Positions 27,379-37,245 of a DNA stretch of 64,000 nucleotides are shown piece by piece (position 1 is the first letter of the stretch; each line of letters opens with the position of its first letter). Below the pieces are notes generated by a model. It made no database searches. It saw only the letters and a list, made by a program, of their open reading frames with translations, and was not told the origin of the DNA. The position numbers were made by a program, and so were the translations under genes. The stretch is from Aurantibrevibacter litoralis (lineage in GTDB: Bacteria > Bacteroidota > Bacteroidia > Flavobacteriales > Flavobacteriaceae), in NCBI RefSeq assembly GCF_034651555.1, contig NZ_JAYEEQ010000004.1, positions 155,031 through 219,030 on the forward strand, given 5' to 3'.

Positions 27379-28561
27379 TGTTTTGATTTACGAAATTGTA
27401 TATTTTTCCTGGATTGGATAGGATTTTGATAAATCCTTTGGCGTCCTCTGCCGTCCAACCCTTATTCATTTCACCATAACTTCCAAAAGCGGCATTCATT
27501 AAATCGTGTTTAGAACGGATGCCGTTTAGTTCAAATCGATACGGATGTAAGGTTATGTACACATCACCTGAAACATTTTTTTGGGTGTCCGATAAAAATG
27601 CTTCTATATTCCGCATTACTTCATCCAAATAATTTCCTTCATGCAAAAGCATTCCATAGAAATTACCCAATTGTTCTTTTTGAAACTGCTGCCATTTGCT
27701 CAAAGTATGTTTTTCTAATAAATGATGCGCTTTTATACAAATTAAAGAGGCGGCGGCCTCAAAACCAACCCTTCCTTTAATTCCTATAATGGTATCGCCT
27801 ACATGAATATCTCTTCCGATAGCATATTGCGATGCCAAAGCGTTTAATTTAATAATTGTATCTACAGCCGAGGCCTCTTCTCCGTTGAGGGATACCGGCT
27901 CCCCATTTTTGAAGGTTAACGTAAGGGCTGTAGGCTTGGTTTCTTGGATTTGGCTAGGATAGGCTGTTTCCGGTAAGGAAGCATGAGAAGTTAAGGTCTC
28001 TGTACCGCCTACAGAAGTGCCCCACAAGCCTTTGTTTATAGAATATTTCGCCTTTTCCCAAGAATAATCGATCCCATTTTTCTGCAAGTATTCAATTTCT
28101 GCTTCACGCGATAATTTGCTGTCACGTATCGGAGTTATGATCTCTATTTCAGGGGCGATGATTTGAAAAATCATATCAAACCGCACCTGATCGTTGCCGG
28201 CTCCCGTACTACCATGTGCTATGTAGTTAGCTCCTATTTTTTTTGCGTAATTTACGATCTCCATGGCCTGTATAATGCGTTCTGCACTCACAGACAGTGG
28301 ATAGGTATTATTTTTTAACACATTGCCAAAGATGAGGTATTTTACCACTTTTTGATAAAAGGTTTCTACGGCATCAATAGAAGTATAGGACGCCGCCCCC
28401 AGTTGCAGGGCTTTTTCTTTAATGCCATGTATTTCCTCTTCCGAAAAACCTCCTGTATTCACACTTACGGCATGTACTTCATATCCCATGTCCTGCGACA
28501 AGAACTTTGCGCAATATGAAGTATCTAATCCACCACTATAGGCCAAAACTAACTTTTTCAT
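27371..28561 (-). CDS. argG: Argininosuccinate synthase
   Basis: A 396-aa ATP-dependent ligase with the PP-loop LAYSGGLDTSYC, HGSTGAGNDQVRFD and GLWGTSVGGTE. It joins citrulline and aspartate. It overlaps the GNAT gene by 4 bp, so the two are translationally coupled. Confidence 0.96.
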   Translation of the reverse strand: MKKLVLAYSGGLDTSYCAKFLSQDMGYEVHAVSVNTGGFSEEEIHGIKEKALQLGAASYTSIDAVETFYQKVVKYLIFGNVLKNNTYPLSVSAERIIQAMEIVNYAKKIGANYIAHGSTGAGNDQVRFDMIFQIIAPEIEIITPIRDSKLSREAEIEYLQKNGIDYSWEKAKYSINKGLWGTSVGGTETLTSHASLPETAYPSQIQETKPTALTLTFKNGEPVSLNGEEASAVDTIIKLNALASQYAIGRDIHVGDTIIGIKGRVGFEAAASLICIKAHHLLEKHTLSKWQQFQKEQLGNFYGMLLHEGNYLDEVMRNIEAFLSDTQKNVSGDVYITLHPYRFELNGIRSKHDLMNAAFGSYGEMNKGWTAEDAKGFIKILSNPGKIYNFVNQNND

Positions 28562-29178
28562 TTTTCTTTCTTTTTAAAAAACAGATGTTCTTTTATACTC
28601 TTTAATCGCTTAAATGCTTTAGTATTCAATTTTTCCTTTTCGCGGTCCCCATTTTTTGCAAAAGGATCGTATAACATGCCGGTACACAGGCACATTTTTT
28701 GTTCGGTACGGGTAAGAATATCGAAATTCTTACAGGTTTGGCATCCCTTCCAAAAATCGGGATCATCGGTAAGTTCCGAAAATGTTACCGGTTTGTACCC
28801 CAGTTCGTAATTTATCTTCATTACAGCAAGCCCTGTAGTAATCCCAAAAATCTTGGCATTTGGAAATTTTTTTCGGGAAAGCTCAAAAATCGTCTTTTTT
28901 ATATCCTTTGCCAAGCCTTTATCCCTATAATTAGGGTGTACAATTAGTCCGGAATTGGCAACAAACTTCTCATGACCCCATACTTCAATGTAGCAAAATC
29001 CGGCAAAAGTAGTTCCATCCAAAGCAATAACCGCATTGCCATTTTGCAACTTTTTCTGAATATATTCCGGGGTGCGTTTGGCGATACCCGTGCCTCGTAT
29101 TTTTGCAGACTCTTCTATAGTGTCGCAAATAATCTGCGCATATTTAAAATGAGATTCATTAGCAATAACAATTTTCAT
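28558..29178 (-). CDS. GNAT-family acetyltransferase, candidate N-acylglutamate synthase
   Basis: A 206-aa protein with a GNAT core: IVHPNYRDKGLAKDIKKT (the acetyl-CoA loop), and a strand/helix before it (FAGFCYIEVWG). The C-terminal 60 residues are Cys-rich (CQTCKNF, MCLCTGMLYDP), as in a Bacteroidota-specific subgroup that accompanies argG. It is the first gene of the arginine operon, and no argA or argJ is present in the window. It is therefore the natural candidate for glutamate N-acylation. That role is inferred from position only. Confidence 0.8.
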   Translation of the reverse strand: MKIVIANESHFKYAQIICDTIEESAKIRGTGIAKRTPEYIQKKLQNGNAVIALDGTTFAGFCYIEVWGHEKFVANSGLIVHPNYRDKGLAKDIKKTIFELSRKKFPNAKIFGITTGLAVMKINYELGYKPVTFSELTDDPDFWKGCQTCKNFDILTRTEQKMCLCTGMLYDPFAKNGDREKEKLNTKAFKRLKSIKEHLFFKKKEK

Positions 29179-29357
29179 TGAACGTTGCTTTAAAGATTAA
29201 AATTTAGATAGTATTTGAAGCGAGAGTAGAAATGGACACACCTATTTCCAAAATGAAATTGCACCCTTACGGGCGACGACGAAAAGGAGTAAACGATACA
29301 ACGAGATTGGTTGATTCGTTTTGATAGTTAGTAAGTGCTTTTTTCTCCATTGCGAAA

Positions 29358-29365
29358 CAAAGGTA
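29358..29365 (-). promoter_or_regulatory. Candidate -7 box of the arginine operon promoter
   Basis: Plus-strand CAAAGGTA reads TACCTTTG on the minus strand, a match to TAnnTTTG, 180 bp before the GNAT start. A TTG at the expected -33 distance is not evident. The leader between here and 29178 holds no clear operator that I recognise. Confidence 0.4.
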
Positions 29366-29396
29366 TAAATTTAATTCATAGTATTACATTAGCCTA

Positions 29397-30746
29397 TCAA
29401 TTTTTACAAAAAAGTGCCTTTTTGTTATTTCGATACCGTATTTCGTAGACCATGAACCCATAGATTACGATGTATTCTACCAATAATAACCATAAGTTTT
29501 CCTTAAAATCACTCTTAGAATAAGCCCAATAACTTAAGGCCACAACACCAGACCATACTATGGCGAAACGGAATTGTGTAAAAACGCCTAAAAGTGCTAC
29601 AAAAATTATGTACCAAGGATGTATGGTGGTGGCCAAAAAATAATAGACACACAAGATCCAGAACATGGAATTAAGAAGATGGGAAAGGCTATTGTTCTTC
29701 TTTAAAAAAGTAATAAAAAGGATGACAGCAATTATGATGTAGGGCGATATCTTTCCAAAATCTTTAATGAGTTCGTATCCTTTTATATCAAAATGAAGGG
29801 CAATTTGTTTTATAAGATTATAGACTCCGGCATTAAACTCAAAATTAGAAAACCAAAGCCCGATAGTTGCCGAATAGTTGTCTATAAATTCTACAGTAAA
29901 AAAAGGAAGTAATAGCAAGAGCATTGCGCCCCCTACTAAGAGGTAAAACAGAGTGCTTTTTTTAAAACCAAAAAAAGGCAGAAAAAGCGGTAAAAACAGG
30001 ATCGGCACTAGTTTTACGGAAATAGAAAGTGCATAGACCACGGCAGCCCATTGCCAGTAGCCTTTGGCAATTAAACATAAAGACCAAACAAAGAAAAACA
30101 GCATTACGCCTTCAAAATGAAGGTTGCCAGTAAGTTCTATGATCACAAGCGGATTTAGAAAATACCAAAAAGCATGATACTTGGGAAGGTTAAGATGCCC
30201 CAATAATTGCCTTCCAAAGTAAAGCACGCCAACATCTGCCAGGATCATAATGCTTCTCATAAACAGGATGTTTCCGAAAATTCGATCTTCGGAAAATAAA
30301 GCCGATAGTCCAAAAAATAGTTGATTTAGTGGCGGATAATTAGAAAAATGTCGGGCGCTTAAGCTACCCATTCCTTCATAGAGTATTCGTGCATTGGCTA
30401 CAGGAAATTCTGGCTCTATGATGAGCGTATTGGGAACAAAGAGATAGGGGTTAATTCCATTGCGTATTAATTCGCCATCCCAAATAAACCGATAAAAGTC
30501 TTGCGACAAATTAGGCGTGGCAGCCATGAAAATGAGCCGAAAAAGAAGACCGGCAACGAACAGAAACTTAAAATTCCATTTTTCAAACTGTATCATTTTG
30601 TAGCACAAAAGAAACAGTGCAAAAAACAGACTTATTAACTTCAAAAAATCTGTCCGCTCAAGCGCATAGGCAAAACTGTAATAGAAGAAGAGGCTACACC
30701 ATGCCAGCAGTATTGGAACTTTATGTAGTTTCCAATAGGCTCGCAT
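29397..30746 (-). CDS. Polytopic membrane mannosyltransferase-like protein (GT-C fold, GT87-like)
   Basis: A 449-aa protein with about eleven to twelve predicted helices. The first large loop holds the acidic GT-C-type motif SQDFYRFIWDGELIRNGINPY. The later segment LTGNLHFEGVMLFFFVWSL resembles bacterial polyprenyl-phosphate-sugar-dependent mannosyltransferases. It would use a lipid-linked sugar on the outer face of the inner membrane. It starts 2 bp after the stop of the upstream GT2 gene, which fits a pathway with the DPM-like GT2 at 32234 as donor maker. Confidence 0.75.
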   Translation of the reverse strand: MRAYWKLHKVPILLAWCSLFFYYSFAYALERTDFLKLISLFFALFLLCYKMIQFEKWNFKFLFVAGLLFRLIFMAATPNLSQDFYRFIWDGELIRNGINPYLFVPNTLIIEPEFPVANARILYEGMGSLSARHFSNYPPLNQLFFGLSALFSEDRIFGNILFMRSIMILADVGVLYFGRQLLGHLNLPKYHAFWYFLNPLVIIELTGNLHFEGVMLFFFVWSLCLIAKGYWQWAAVVYALSISVKLVPILFLPLFLPFFGFKKSTLFYLLVGGAMLLLLLPFFTVEFIDNYSATIGLWFSNFEFNAGVYNLIKQIALHFDIKGYELIKDFGKISPYIIIAVILFITFLKKNNSLSHLLNSMFWILCVYYFLATTIHPWYIIFVALLGVFTQFRFAIVWSGVVALSYWAYSKSDFKENLWLLLVEYIVIYGFMVYEIRYRNNKKALFCKN

Positions 30747-30748
30747 GC

Positions 30749-32233
30749 TTAGACCTTAGCGAAAAGGGATTTAAAAAAGACAAAACCAAAACCCAAAAAC
30801 AGCATAAAATGGAAGGGAAACAGACCAAAATCATTTAAGGGTACTGCGCTATACATGCCAAATAAGAAATAGATCATAAGTAGCGCTTCTAAAATCATGT
30901 TCGGTGAAAGTTTTGTGGTTAAATACTTATTGCCTTTCCAACTGTCTGTTAACTTATTGATGTTAAATTTAGGGGTGCGCACAAACTCGCTTCGTTTGCC
31001 CATATGGCCTTCTAAAACAGCCATGGAATTATGGAGCGAAAAACCTAAGGCGATGGAGAAAAAGGTAAAGAAAAGTTTTATGTAGTCTACAAACTTGTCA
31101 AAACTACTGCCTTGTATACTTTTATAGGTAAACCAATAACACACAAATAAAATGATGGTACTGATGATAAAGAAACTGGTAACATCAAACAACCAACCTA
31201 AATGCGGAAACATGTTTTTGATGTACAACATAGGAATGCTTAAAAATGCTACAATAAAGACACAAAGAAACATAGAACTGTTTAGCAAGTGCATTACCCC
31301 ATGAAATTTGGTTTTAAAAGAAATATTTTTAGAGAAAAGGACGCTTACCACCGTTTTTCTGAAATTTTCAGCACCTCCTTTATTCCAGCGAAATTGCTGT
31401 GAACGGGCTGCACTGATTACTACGGGAAGCTCTGCCGGGGTTTCTACATCTTCCAAATATTTAAATTTCCAATTCTTAAGTTGGGCACGATAGCTAAGAT
31501 CTAAATCTTCGGTAAGGGTGTCTCCTTCCCAGTTACCGGCATCTAAAATGCATTCTTTACGCCAAATACCGGCCGTACCATTAAAATTTATAAAATGGCC
31601 TTTGGCGTTTCTTCCTACTTGTTCTAAGGTAAAGTGCGCATCTAAGGCAAAGGCTTGTATTCTTGTTAAGGTAGAATAGTCTCTGTTGATATGCCCCCAA
31701 CGCGTTTGCACCACTCCTATTTCTGTATCTTTAAAATAAATAACGGTCTTCTTTAACCAATCTGAAGATGGAAGAAAATCGGCATCAAAAATAGCAATAA
31801 ACTCTCCTTTGGCAATTTTTAAACCCTCTTTTAAAGCGCCTGCCTTAAATCCTTCCCGGTTGGTTCTTCGTATGTGCGTAATATCTAATCCCTTTTCTTG
31901 AAGCAATTTAATGCGCTGTGCGGTATCATTTACAGAATTGTCGGTGGAGTCGTCCAAAACCTGTATTTCCAATTTGTTCGAGGGATATTCAATTTTGGCA
32001 ATGTTTTCTAAAAGTCGTTCTACCACATATTCCTCGTTGTAAATAGGTAGTTGTATGGTTACAAAGGGGATTTCTCTAGGGTCTAAAAGATTGAATTTTG
32101 GGGCGGTTTGTATCTGTCTTTTGTAACCTAGATAATTTACTAAAAGGTTTAATTGCGCCAGACTGTAAAAAAAGATCAATAACAACGAAATAGTGTAGAT
32201 GGCTATAATGATGTAAACAATTGCTAGTCCCAT
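30749..32233 (-). CDS. Processive-type family 2 glycosyltransferase (cellulose synthase-like)
   Basis: A 494-aa membrane GT2: one N-terminal helix, a cytoplasmic GT-A domain and four or more C-terminal helices. The catalytic motifs are VQLPIYNEEYVVERL, IFDADFLPSSDWL (D-x-D), TLTEDLDLSYRA (TED) and QQFRWNKGGAENF (Q-x-x-R-W). These are the hallmarks of CesA/ceramide-glucosyltransferase-like enzymes. The product is unknown: a beta-glycan or a glycolipid. Confidence 0.9.
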   Translation of the reverse strand: MGLAIVYIIIAIYTISLLLIFFYSLAQLNLLVNYLGYKRQIQTAPKFNLLDPREIPFVTIQLPIYNEEYVVERLLENIAKIEYPSNKLEIQVLDDSTDNSVNDTAQRIKLLQEKGLDITHIRRTNREGFKAGALKEGLKIAKGEFIAIFDADFLPSSDWLKKTVIYFKDTEIGVVQTRWGHINRDYSTLTRIQAFALDAHFTLEQVGRNAKGHFINFNGTAGIWRKECILDAGNWEGDTLTEDLDLSYRAQLKNWKFKYLEDVETPAELPVVISAARSQQFRWNKGGAENFRKTVVSVLFSKNISFKTKFHGVMHLLNSSMFLCVFIVAFLSIPMLYIKNMFPHLGWLFDVTSFFIISTIILFVCYWFTYKSIQGSSFDKFVDYIKLFFTFFSIALGFSLHNSMAVLEGHMGKRSEFVRTPKFNINKLTDSWKGNKYLTTKLSPNMILEALLMIYFLFGMYSAVPLNDFGLFPFHFMLFLGFGFVFFKSLFAKV

Positions 32234-32923
32234 TTATTTGATGCTATATTTAAAAATCCAACCTAAAATTTTAATGCCTGCAAAGATAGTACCTTTTACC
32301 GTACCAGACACCTTAGAGACGCCAATTCTTTTTTTATAACGTACTGGCACTTCGGTATATGTCATTTTTTTTCTTAAAACCTTTAATTGCATCTCTACAG
32401 TCCAGCCATAGGTTTTGTCTTCCATTTCCAATTCTTTGAGCTTTTCGTACTTTATGGCTCTAAATGGCCCTAAGTCCGTAAATTTTGCTCCAAAAAACAC
32501 GCGCATTAAACATGTAGCTAACCAATTTCCAAACACTTGTTGAGGGGTCATCGCTCCGGGCTCTCTTAGCTCCTTTCTACGGGCACCCACTACAAAATCT
32601 ATGTTTTGTTCTAAAATAGGTTTTACAATTTTGGAAAGCTCCTCCGGATAATCGGAATAGTCTCCATCTACAAATACGATAATATCGGGTGCTTTGGATT
32701 GCTTAGCGATGTAATTCATACCACAAAGACAGGCATTACCGTAGCCCTTCTGATCCTCGGTTAATACGGTAGCTCCTGCTTTTAGGGCATTTTCACCTGT
32801 TTTATCGGTAGAATTATTGTTGACAACTATTATTTCCGAAACAGTTTTGGGAAGTGCTTTAATGACTTTTTGTATAGAGTCTTCTTCGTTAAATGCCGGA
32901 ATGATCACTGAGATTATAGACAT
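32234..32923 (-). CDS. Family 2 glycosyltransferase, polyprenyl-phosphate mannose/glucose synthase-like
   Basis: A 229-aa GT2: ISVIIPAFNEEDSIQKVI, VVNNNSTDKTGENA and the D-x-D motif FVDGDYSDYPEEL, ending in a Lys-rich VRYKKRIGVSKVSGTVKGT segment. The size and end resemble DPM1-type enzymes that load a sugar on polyprenyl phosphate. It directly precedes the CesA-like GT (one base gap) and the GT-C protein, giving a plausible donor-to-acceptor series. Confidence 0.87.
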   Translation of the reverse strand: MSIISVIIPAFNEEDSIQKVIKALPKTVSEIIVVNNNSTDKTGENALKAGATVLTEDQKGYGNACLCGMNYIAKQSKAPDIIVFVDGDYSDYPEELSKIVKPILEQNIDFVVGARRKELREPGAMTPQQVFGNWLATCLMRVFFGAKFTDLGPFRAIKYEKLKELEMEDKTYGWTVEMQLKVLRKKMTYTEVPVRYKKRIGVSKVSGTVKGTIFAGIKILGWIFKYSIK

Positions 32924-32984
32924 GTATTATGAAAGGTATGCGGCAAAAATAAGGTTTTATCTTCCTATCTGTACCTATTCGGAA

Positions 32985-34565
32985 TTACTTCTTGTTTGCC
33001 AGTTCCATCAAATCTACATCATTACCCAATAAAACATCGGTAGGGTTTATACGTCCCTTTAAGGGGCCATTTTCCAATTTTAGGACGCCTCTGGGGCATA
33101 CCGCAGAGCAGATGCCGCAGCCTACACAACTAGAGCGTACAATATTTTCTCCTTTTTGCGCGTATGCCCGTACATCGATACCTTGTTCGCAGTAGGTAGA
33201 GCAATTTCCACAGGAAATACATTGTCCTCCATTGGTTGTAATCCTAAAGCGCGATTTAAAGCGTTGTACAAATCCCAAATATGCAGCTAAGGGACAACCA
33301 AATCTACACCAAACCCTGTTGCCAAAAATGGGATAAAACCCGGTACCAATAACCCCGGCGAAAACGGCACCAATGGCCAAACTATAGGTATTTTGTACAC
33401 TTTGCGTACGGATGCCTAATACCGTACCCGATTCTGTAAAGAAGCTGTAAAGCGTCATTAGTGTCATGCCCACTGCAAAAACCAGTACGCCGTGAATTAA
33501 CCATCGTTCTACTTTCCAAGAAAAAAGCGATTTGCTGGAATGTTGCCGGTAGGGATCTCCTAATGTTTCGGCCAGGCCTCCACAACCACATACCCACGAG
33601 CAATACCATCGTTTACCAAAAAAATAGACCATTACGGGTACAACGATCAGTGTTAAGGCAATGCCCCATACCAGTATAAAAATTCCGATGCCCCCACTAG
33701 CTAGTAATTCTTTTAAGTTCCAGGAAAAGAAAAAGTCATAGTCTAAAGGAAATGCGTTTTTAAAATCGTAATAGGGCATTTGCAAGCGAACCATAATTTC
33801 AGGTATCAGAAACGCAAATACAATCTGAAAAAACAACACTGAGGTGGTGCGTATTATTTGGTACATGTTATGGCGATATTTAATGTACATCCGCACGGCC
33901 ATAACGGTCATTACCACACAATACATAAAACCATATACAAACCAATGCCCGGCAGGATTTCCGCTAAGAGCCTCGCTAATAGGATCTACCAAGTACGTCC
34001 AGTTAACCGCATATTCTGCTTTAAAATAAAGGATGAGGTAAAAAGAAACAAGAAAGATAAAAACCAACCACGCAATCCAACCTCTATTGGTGGCCGTTTC
34101 ATGATAAATACCATCGTTCTTAATACCTTTTTTACCCAGCAAAATAACATTGGGCAGAATAAACATGAGCGATCCTAAGATACCAAAACCAAAAGTGAGC
34201 AACCACATAAGGCCCTTATTTTCGGCAATAAATCCGACACCCGATGCTTTGCCTACAGTAAGCGCCAAGTCATGCGCATTGGCATAGATCACCTTGTCAT
34301 ATTCCTTATTTTTTCGATGTTGGGAATTAGCCGTCTCCAATGCAGCAGCAATTTTAGGGGACAAGGCCATCATTCCCTGAAACTCCTGTCCCACAATATG
34401 GGTTTCAATTTCCTCAGAAAAAATAGGACTCTTTATTCCCTTATCCTGAAGAATTGAGGTTGCGGATGCTGATGAAAGTTGAAAAGTACCCAAAACAGGA
34501 AGAAGAATAAATAGGGCAAGGCCTATTAGAAAGATGATAAGACCTGTTTGCTTAATTGTTTTCAT
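32985..34565 (-). CDS. Polyferredoxin-like membrane protein (NosR/CcoG-like 4Fe-4S protein)
   Basis: A 526-aa inner-membrane protein with an N-terminal helix, an extracytoplasmic domain, then several helices. Redox motifs near the C-terminus are CSWVCGCGG, CRFGCPLAAY and two ferredoxin-type clusters, CISCGNCSTYC and CVGCGICSAVCPRG. The family passes electrons across the membrane to periplasmic reductases or assembly factors. Its partner is probably the FAD reductase just upstream. No nitrous-oxide or cytochrome oxidase genes are here, so the acceptor is unknown. Confidence 0.87.
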   Translation of the reverse strand: MKTIKQTGLIIFLIGLALFILLPVLGTFQLSSASATSILQDKGIKSPIFSEEIETHIVGQEFQGMMALSPKIAAALETANSQHRKNKEYDKVIYANAHDLALTVGKASGVGFIAENKGLMWLLTFGFGILGSLMFILPNVILLGKKGIKNDGIYHETATNRGWIAWLVFIFLVSFYLILYFKAEYAVNWTYLVDPISEALSGNPAGHWFVYGFMYCVVMTVMAVRMYIKYRHNMYQIIRTTSVLFFQIVFAFLIPEIMVRLQMPYYDFKNAFPLDYDFFFSWNLKELLASGGIGIFILVWGIALTLIVVPVMVYFFGKRWYCSWVCGCGGLAETLGDPYRQHSSKSLFSWKVERWLIHGVLVFAVGMTLMTLYSFFTESGTVLGIRTQSVQNTYSLAIGAVFAGVIGTGFYPIFGNRVWCRFGCPLAAYLGFVQRFKSRFRITTNGGQCISCGNCSTYCEQGIDVRAYAQKGENIVRSSCVGCGICSAVCPRGVLKLENGPLKGRINPTDVLLGNDVDLMELANKK

Positions 34566-34712
34566 GTGTTTAATTTTATTCCTTTTTAGTGGTTAAATGA
34601 AACTCGCCAATTATCATTCTCTTGTGCGTTGCGCTTTTTATTCTGGCTCGTTTCATGTAATGCGAAATTTCTTCGAATTTCAACTATTGAACTAATTACG
34701 TTGCACCTTATG

Positions 34713-36059
34713 CTACACTTTACTAAAAATACGTTGCCAACTTTTTTTCTTTGAAACAAGGTGTGTTCCCATTTCGGTGTTGTATTTGGAAAGAATAGCG
34801 TCTTCTTGAGACGCATAGAATTCAGGGTCAAAATTAGCATCCTTAAGGTGTTCCATTACAAAGTCTACCTTTCTTTGTTCGGTAAGCCAACGATCAAAAA
34901 GCTCATGTCTCATTCTAATGCCAAAAGTGTTAATTCCTAAAAAAAGTTTGGTATCTGCGTGGTACGCAACGGTAATACATATTTTTTCCGTAGCATGCCG
35001 CCAGTGAAAATGAGCTTCGTGTTTTTCTTTGCCCTGATCGCTAAAAACCCAACCATAGGTTTGGTATTCAATGTCGAGAAATTTGGCTGAATTAAACCAG
35101 TGTCCGGGATTGTACTGTCTTTTGTTTCCACAAAGGGTCTGCGCCAAAGTCTCGCCCATCATGCGTCCGGTATACCAAACGGCCTCTATAGGTCTGCGCT
35201 GCCCAATACCTTGGTGCTGTTCGGCGCAATCGCCTATGGCATATACATCTTTAATGTTAGTTTCTAAAAAACGATTTACTTTAACGCCTCTGCCAATTTC
35301 AATTCCGGAATCCTTTAAAAAGTCGATATTTGGCGAAACACCTGCCGTGAGTCCGACCACATTGCACGCAATAGTATCACCTTTGTCTGTGGTTACAGCT
35401 TTTGCCCTGCCTTTTTCATCAGACAGAATCTCTACAAGGTTAGTCCCCAATCGAAGATCAATGTGATGTTCTACGATGTGTTCATTAATCATTTGCGATT
35501 CCCCATTTGGTAGTACGCCGTTCCAAAAACTTTCTTCGCGCACCAAAAAGGTAACCGGTATTTTACGACTCCGTAACATCTCGGCCATTTCTATGCCGAT
35601 AAGACCGCCGCCCACAATTACAGCGCGTTGGCACACTTTATTATTGGGCGCATTCTTCTCTAAATTATCCAAATCTTGTTTAGAATACAATCCTTGTACC
35701 CCATCCAAATCTTGTCCGGGCCAACCAAACTTATTGGGTTTAGAACCGGTAGCGATCACCAATTTATCGTAGGTAATGGCATTTCCTTTTTTTAAAAGCA
35801 CCGTTTTACTTTCGGGCATTACCTGAGTTACAAAATCGTGAACCAGATCTATTCTGTTTTTCTTCCAAAACCAATTTTCATAGGGTTGTGTATGTTCAAA
35901 CTTCATATGCCCCATATACACATACATTAAGGCCGTTCTCGAGAAGAAATAGGGCGTTTCAGCAGCGATAATAGTTATTTTTTTGTCCGAGTTTTTTCGG
36001 ATATGCCTTGCAGCAGTAACGCCAGCAATTCCGTTACCAATAATTACAATATGTTCCAC
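34713..36059 (-). CDS. NAD(P)/FAD-dependent oxidoreductase (NirB/rubredoxin-reductase-like)
   Basis: A 448-aa flavoprotein: FAD motif HIVIIGNGIAGVTAARHIRK, NAD motif AVIVGGGLIGIEMAEML and the C-terminal FAD contact DVYAIGDCAEQ. The tail of about 110 residues is of the nitrite-reductase small-domain/BFD-less kind and I do not recognise it. It probably oxidises NAD(P)H and gives electrons to the Fe-S membrane protein encoded 147 bp downstream. It is divergent from the GH113-like gene. Confidence 0.9.
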   Translation of the reverse strand: MEHIVIIGNGIAGVTAARHIRKNSDKKITIIAAETPYFFSRTALMYVYMGHMKFEHTQPYENWFWKKNRIDLVHDFVTQVMPESKTVLLKKGNAITYDKLVIATGSKPNKFGWPGQDLDGVQGLYSKQDLDNLEKNAPNNKVCQRAVIVGGGLIGIEMAEMLRSRKIPVTFLVREESFWNGVLPNGESQMINEHIVEHHIDLRLGTNLVEILSDEKGRAKAVTTDKGDTIACNVVGLTAGVSPNIDFLKDSGIEIGRGVKVNRFLETNIKDVYAIGDCAEQHQGIGQRRPIEAVWYTGRMMGETLAQTLCGNKRQYNPGHWFNSAKFLDIEYQTYGWVFSDQGKEKHEAHFHWRHATEKICITVAYHADTKLFLGINTFGIRMRHELFDRWLTEQRKVDFVMEHLKDANFDPEFYASQEDAILSKYNTEMGTHLVSKKKSWQRIFSKV

Positions 36060-36204
36060 AAATAAAAATTAATTAGGTTGCACTAATTAGGTCGGTATAA
36101 AGATAAGAACTTAAAAGGACGGTTCAATTTAGATTAATTTTAAATAAATCTCTTTAGAAAACAAAATGAAACAAAATTGAGTACCTTCGAAGGTTAAAAT
36201 ACCA

Positions 36205-37215
36205 TTGTTTTTGATGAAAAAATTAGGATTTCTTTTTTTAGTTGTTTTACAAGTAGCGTGCAATAGCCAGGTTACAGAAAAGGTGAATGGCGTCAGTTTT
36301 GTGGCTTCGCGAGAAAGTGCAGCCCAAGAACACGCCGAAGAATTACTTAAATTAAGTGCCAATTATGCAGCTGTTATGCCTTTTGGATTTATTCGTGACA
36401 TGGACTCGCCGGAAATTATTTTTGATACAGAACGGCAGTGGTTTGGCGAAACTAGAAACGGCTCTAAACAATATATAGAACTGTTAAAGAGCAATGGCAT
36501 TAAGGTGATGCTGAAACCTCAAATTTGGATAGCCCGAGGGGCATTTACGGGCAACCTTAAAATGGCTTCCGAGCCGCAATGGCAAGCCTTAGAAGCGTCT
36601 TATGAAAAATTCATTCTCAATTATGCTACCTTGGCCGCTGAAACACAGGTGCCTATGTTCTGCATAGGTACCGAACTCGCTCAATTTATACACCACAGAC
36701 CCGATTTTTGGAAGCAACTCATTGTAAAAATAAAGACGGCATATAAAGGTAAATTAACGTATGCTGCAAATTGGGATGAGTTTGCCAAAACACCGTTTTG
36801 GAACGAACTCGATTATATTGGTATTGATGCCTACTTTCCACTTTCGGATGAGAAAACGCCCACCTTGGAACGCCTTCGAGCCGAATGGAAGTCGCACAAA
36901 ACCGAAATAGCAAGTTTATCAAAAAAAGTAGGTAGACCTATTTTGTTTACAGAATACGGATATCGAAGTTCCGATTATACCACCTTAAAACCATGGGTAG
37001 CCGATCGAGAAATTACCTCCATAAACCTCGAAGGACAAGCCAATGCTACTAGAGCACTATTAGAAGAGTTTTGGAGCGAAGATTGGTTTGCGGGTGGATT
37101 TGTTTGGAAATGGTTTATAAATCACGCCAAGTCTGGTGGTGCACAAGACAACCAGTTTACGCCACAGAATAAACCGGCAGAGCATGTGCTGCGATCATTT
37201 TACCAACAGCACTAG
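36205..37215 (+). CDS. GH113-like glycoside hydrolase lipoprotein
   Basis: A 336-aa TIM-barrel protein with an SPII signal (VVLQVACNSQ). The strand-4 and strand-7 glutamates expected of clan GH-A sit in MFCIGTELAQF and ILFTEYGYRSSD, and the other barrel landmarks MLKPQIWIARGAF and YIGIDAYFPL match GH113 (endo-beta-mannanase family). Actual substrate is unknown. It may trim the mannosylated product of the adjacent glycosyltransferases rather than plant mannan. ATG 36205 and the internal ATG 36214 are alternative starts. Confidence 0.8.
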   Translation: MFLMKKLGFLFLVVLQVACNSQVTEKVNGVSFVASRESAAQEHAEELLKLSANYAAVMPFGFIRDMDSPEIIFDTERQWFGETRNGSKQYIELLKSNGIKVMLKPQIWIARGAFTGNLKMASEPQWQALEASYEKFILNYATLAAETQVPMFCIGTELAQFIHHRPDFWKQLIVKIKTAYKGKLTYAANWDEFAKTPFWNELDYIGIDAYFPLSDEKTPTLERLRAEWKSHKTEIASLSKKVGRPILFTEYGYRSSDYTTLKPWVADREITSINLEGQANATRALLEEFWSEDWFAGGFVWKWFINHAKSGGAQDNQFTPQNKPAEHVLRSFYQQH

Positions 37216-37245
37216 TGTTCTGATTTCCTCATAATCATTTGTTTT

